Source of the DNA: Bacteroides eggerthii
Lineage (GTDB): Bacteria > Bacteroidota > Bacteroidia > Bacteroidales > Bacteroidaceae
Assembly (NCBI RefSeq): GCF_025146565.1
Contig: NZ_CP102258.1
Location: forward strand, 434,001 to 498,000
Length of the DNA stretch: 64,000 nt
Direction of reading: 5' to 3'
Below are positions 62,084-64,000 of the stretch, piece after piece (the stretch's first letter is position 1; each line of letters begins with the position of its first letter). A model generated the notes under the pieces. It saw nothing but the letters and a program-made list of their open reading frames with translations. It was not told the origin of the DNA and did not search any database. The position numbers were made by a program, and so were the translations under genes.

Positions 62084-62943
62084 TCAGAGAAATAGATGTA
62101 CAGAATGTCATGACTAAATCCTCATTACCAGTAGGGGGCTTCTCTGTCAATCCTTATGTAGGTTGTCCTCATGCTTGTAAGTACTGCTATGCTTCATTCA
62201 TGAAACGTTTTACAGGGCATACAGAGCCTTGGGGTACGTTTCTGGATGTAAAGCATTGGAAACCTATTGATAATCCGCATAAATATGATGGACAACGGAT
62301 TGTTATCGGTTCTGTAACAGACGGATACCATCCGTATGAAGAAGATTTTTGCAGAACCCGTAAACTGCTGGAAGAGTTAAAAGGCACTAATGCTGAAATC
62401 ATGATTTGTACTAAGTCAGATTTGGTTTTGCGTGATCTTGATTTACTTAAAGGCTTTCAGAAAGTGACAGTATCTTGGTCAGTTAACACACTCGATGAAC
62501 AGTTCAGATGTGATATGGATCGTGCCGTAAGCATTGAGCGAAGACTTAAAGCCATGAAACAGATCTATAATGCAGGCATACGCACCGTGTGTTTTATTTC
62601 ACCGATTTTTCCAGGAATTACAGATGTGAAAGCTATCGTTAATCGGGTAAAAGATTATGCAGATTTGATATGGCTGGAAAATCTGAATCTTCGTGGACAA
62701 TTTAAGAGAGACATCATGGGGTATATACGGGAAAAGCATCCGGAGCTTGTAGCCTTGTATGATGATACCTACAACAAGAAACGAAAAGATTACTGGCAGG
62801 TCTTGGAACAGGAAGTAGCTGCGTTTGCTCAAGCGGAAGGTTATCCTTATCGTATAAACGATTTACCATACGGGCGTTCTCAAAAAGGAAAACCTGTTAT
62901 AGTAAACTATTTCTATCATGAAAAAATTAGGCTAAAAAAATAG
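62068..62943 (+). CDS. Radical SAM protein ('mobile pair protein B'-like)
   Basis: A 291-residue radical SAM enzyme. The iron-sulfur cluster motif is YVGCPHACKYCYASF with Cys33, Cys37 and Cys40; VIGSVTDGYHPYE and ICTKSDLVLRDLDLL follow as in SPL-like enzymes. The sequence closely resembles the group I know as radical SAM mobile pair protein B, normally encoded beside a second radical SAM protein (A) on mobile elements. No protein A gene is present here; only the DUF5131 fragment precedes it. The start at 62068 is preferred because the upstream in-frame extension lies inside that fragment. Product unknown. Confidence 0.9.
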   Translation: MEKEIIREIDVQNVMTKSSLPVGGFSVNPYVGCPHACKYCYASFMKRFTGHTEPWGTFLDVKHWKPIDNPHKYDGQRIVIGSVTDGYHPYEEDFCRTRKLLEELKGTNAEIMICTKSDLVLRDLDLLKGFQKVTVSWSVNTLDEQFRCDMDRAVSIERRLKAMKQIYNAGIRTVCFISPIFPGITDVKAIVNRVKDYADLIWLENLNLRGQFKRDIMGYIREKHPELVALYDDTYNKKRKDYWQVLEQEVAAFAQAEGYPYRINDLPYGRSQKGKPVIVNYFYHEKIRLKK

Positions 62944-62945
62944 GA

Positions 62946-63146
62946 TCATTTGATTGATTTGATAAATTTACTGATAGCCTGTCTTGTCATTTGTTTGAAA
63001 AAACGCATCAGGTGGTTAGGCTCAAAGAAATGCAAACGATAAGCCGTCTCTTTAACTGACAATCTAGAAAACAAGAGATCGCTTTTTCCCTCTTGCAATA
63101 GACGCTGTTTCAGCAAAAGAGCGGAAGATAAGTCAAATTCACGCAT
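62946..63146 (-). pseudogene. Truncated AraC-family regulator (C-terminal HTH only)
   Basis: Only 66 codons remain. The sequence LLLKQRLLQEGKSDLLFSRL and FFEPNHLMRFFKQMTRQ matches the second HTH of AraC proteins and resembles the end of the intact regulator at 60029-60928 (LLKQRLLEELKNELLFANR, SDPSHLMRFFKRET). The sensor domain and first HTH are missing and end abruptly at an inverted-repeat unit. It ends 2 bases after the convergent radical SAM gene stop. A duplicated and truncated copy is likely. Confidence 0.85.
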
Positions 63147-63148
63147 AA

Positions 63149-63193
63149 CGGTAGTGTAAACTGAACTGTATCACGGCTCTGTTTACACTACCG
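63149..63193. repeat. 45-base inverted-repeat unit (13-bp arms) at a gene junction
   Basis: CGGTAGTGTAAAC (63149-63161) and GTTTACACTACCG (63181-63193) are perfect reverse complements with a 19-base spacer. The unit lies exactly between a truncated AraC gene and a truncated transposase. It could be a short non-autonomous element, or the two fused ends of an insertion sequence whose middle was lost. Confidence 0.75.
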
Positions 63194-63255
63194 AATTTCT
63201 CCATGATTGAAAGTATTCCTCCAAAAGGAGTGAGTTTCTCTGATTTAATTGCCAT
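63194..63255 (-). pseudogene. IS1380-type transposase, N-terminal fragment
   Basis: From the ATG at 63255 the minus strand reads MAIKSEKLTPFGGILSIMEK followed by F, which is the conserved opening of IS1380-family transposases of Bacteroides (KSEKLTPFGGI-x-x-IMEQF, from memory). After 21 residues the similarity stops at the inverted-repeat unit. It starts 12 bases after the relaxase stop on the same strand. It is a remnant, not a functional transposase. Confidence 0.65.
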
Positions 63256-63267
63256 GTCATATAGTTC

Positions 63268-64000
63268 TTATCTACGTATTCCTACCTGATTTTGTTCTAT
63301 TTTCCAATCATAAGCCCCATTAGCGACATCAGCAACCTCCTTGTAGGTCTGCCGATGTTTTATTTTATCAAAAGACTGTCGGCTGTCCGCATAGTCGCAA
63401 AGCCATCTTCCGATTGTTTGCTGCTGCTCTTTGGTCTTGCCATAGCTCTGCATCACGCTCTTGATGTCAGCAGCTTCATCACTGCCAAAGATAGACTTGT
63501 ATTTGTCCGTGCTGTAGTGAATAATTGCATCAATGGCACGTTTGAATACCTCACTGGCAGCATAGAGCATATCGGCAATAATAGCAAAAACCAGCTTGCG
63601 TGAATTCAACTCACCTTGCAATCGGCTGATGGTCTTGTCTTTCTCCGCATTGGCAAGTTTGACCGCATTATTGATGCGCAGTTGCACATTTTCGTTTAGA
63701 CTGTTAAGTTCTTTAATAGCCTTGTCACGTTCTGAAGCAATAGAACAACTTTGCGCAATGACATTATCACGTTGCGCTTCGGCTTTCTGCTTTTCCAAAG
63801 CCAGTTCCTTTGTCTGCTTCTCCACCTCTTTGATGACAGTCGGCCTAAACGCCTTTTTAAGGCGATCATATTCCTGTGCGAGCAGCTTGTACTCCATTTC
63901 AAGAGTGGCAGTCTTACCAATACCGACCAGACTGCCGACACTATCCAAGATACCGTCCACCATGTTTCTGCGGATTGCATCACGCTTTTTCTGCTTGTCG
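63268..64000 (-). CDS. Probable MobV-type relaxase, C-terminal part (partial)
   Basis: The frame is open to the right edge of the window. The visible 240 or so residues are a long charged helical region (coiled coil, about KLLAQEYDRLKKAFRP to VKLANAEKDKTISRLQGEL), then a compact helical end (AASEVFKRAIDAIIHYS). A KKRDAIRRN basic stretch precedes it. This is the C-terminal arrangement of mobilization relaxases (MobV/Pre) on Bacteroides mobilizable elements as I remember them. The catalytic N-terminus lies outside the window, so the assignment rests on C-terminal resemblance and the mobile-element context. Other coiled-coil mobilization proteins are possible. Confidence 0.6.
   Translation of the reverse strand, partial: DKQKKRDAIRRNMVDGILDSVGSLVGIGKTATLEMEYKLLAQEYDRLKKAFRPTVIKEVEKQTKELALEKQKAEAQRDNVIAQSCSIASERDKAIKELNSLNENVQLRINNAVKLANAEKDKTISRLQGELNSRKLVFAIIADMLYAASEVFKRAIDAIIHYSTDKYKSIFGSDEAADIKSVMQSYGKTKEQQQTIGRWLCDYADSRQSFDKIKHRQTYKEVADVANGAYDWKIEQNQVGIRR

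Overview
The window looks like a Bacteroides-type gut chromosome (order Bacteroidales). The reasons are two SusC/SusD pairs, promoters with the TAnnTTTG -7 box and sparse Shine-Dalgarno sites, many lipoproteins with acidic residues right after the lipobox cysteine, and core genes typical of the group (ferredoxin-linked KorAB, ATP-dependent PEP carboxykinase, LuxS/Pfs, YfhO, RbfA). No rRNA, CRISPR array or complete insertion sequence is present.

Bases 1-12,000 hold a Sus-like export/uptake locus on the plus strand. It has the end of a SusC receptor, SusD, four surface-type lipoproteins (one Calx-beta/DUF4843-like, one BACON-like, two leucine-rich-repeat), a subtilisin-like lipoprotein protease, a DUF1573 protein and a small lipocalin-like lipoprotein. 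It has no glycoside hydrolase, so it looks built for protein or peptide rather than glycan. It ends at a hairpin terminator and tRNA-Arg(CCT).

Bases 12,300-48,200 are mostly core genome: korAB, an orphan SusC/SusD pair behind a nested palindrome, upp, pckA, a lipoprotein nitroreductase, typA, rpsO, a GNAT enzyme, a cupin regulator and acyl-CoA ligase, pfs-luxS, yfhO-rbfA-lolE-like, an O-methyltransferase, pyk, aroQ/xerD, an OmpA-TPR lipoprotein, a cysteine-less TlpA-like protein, the YifB ATPase, an ADP-forming acyl-CoA synthetase and metG. Convergent genes are separated by long hairpins.

Bases 48,250-56,000 form a surface-glycan cassette: a flippase, three glycosyltransferases, and a minus-strand block of NeuB-like synthase, SpsF-like cytidylyltransferase, KdsC-like phosphatase and a DUF115/GT42-like protein. 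Together these could make, activate and transfer a nonulosonic acid (KDN-like). A sirtuin, two FKBP isomerases, an Lrp regulator and a DUF4491 protein follow.

From tRNA-Met (59,671) to the right end the character changes to accessory DNA: an AraC/metallo-hydrolase pair, a decayed DUF5131 fragment with two in-frame TGA codons, a radical SAM enzyme resembling 'mobile pair protein B', a truncated AraC gene, a short inverted-repeat unit, an IS1380-type transposase fragment and the C-terminus of a probable MobV relaxase. This looks like the edge of a degraded mobilizable element next to a tRNA gene.
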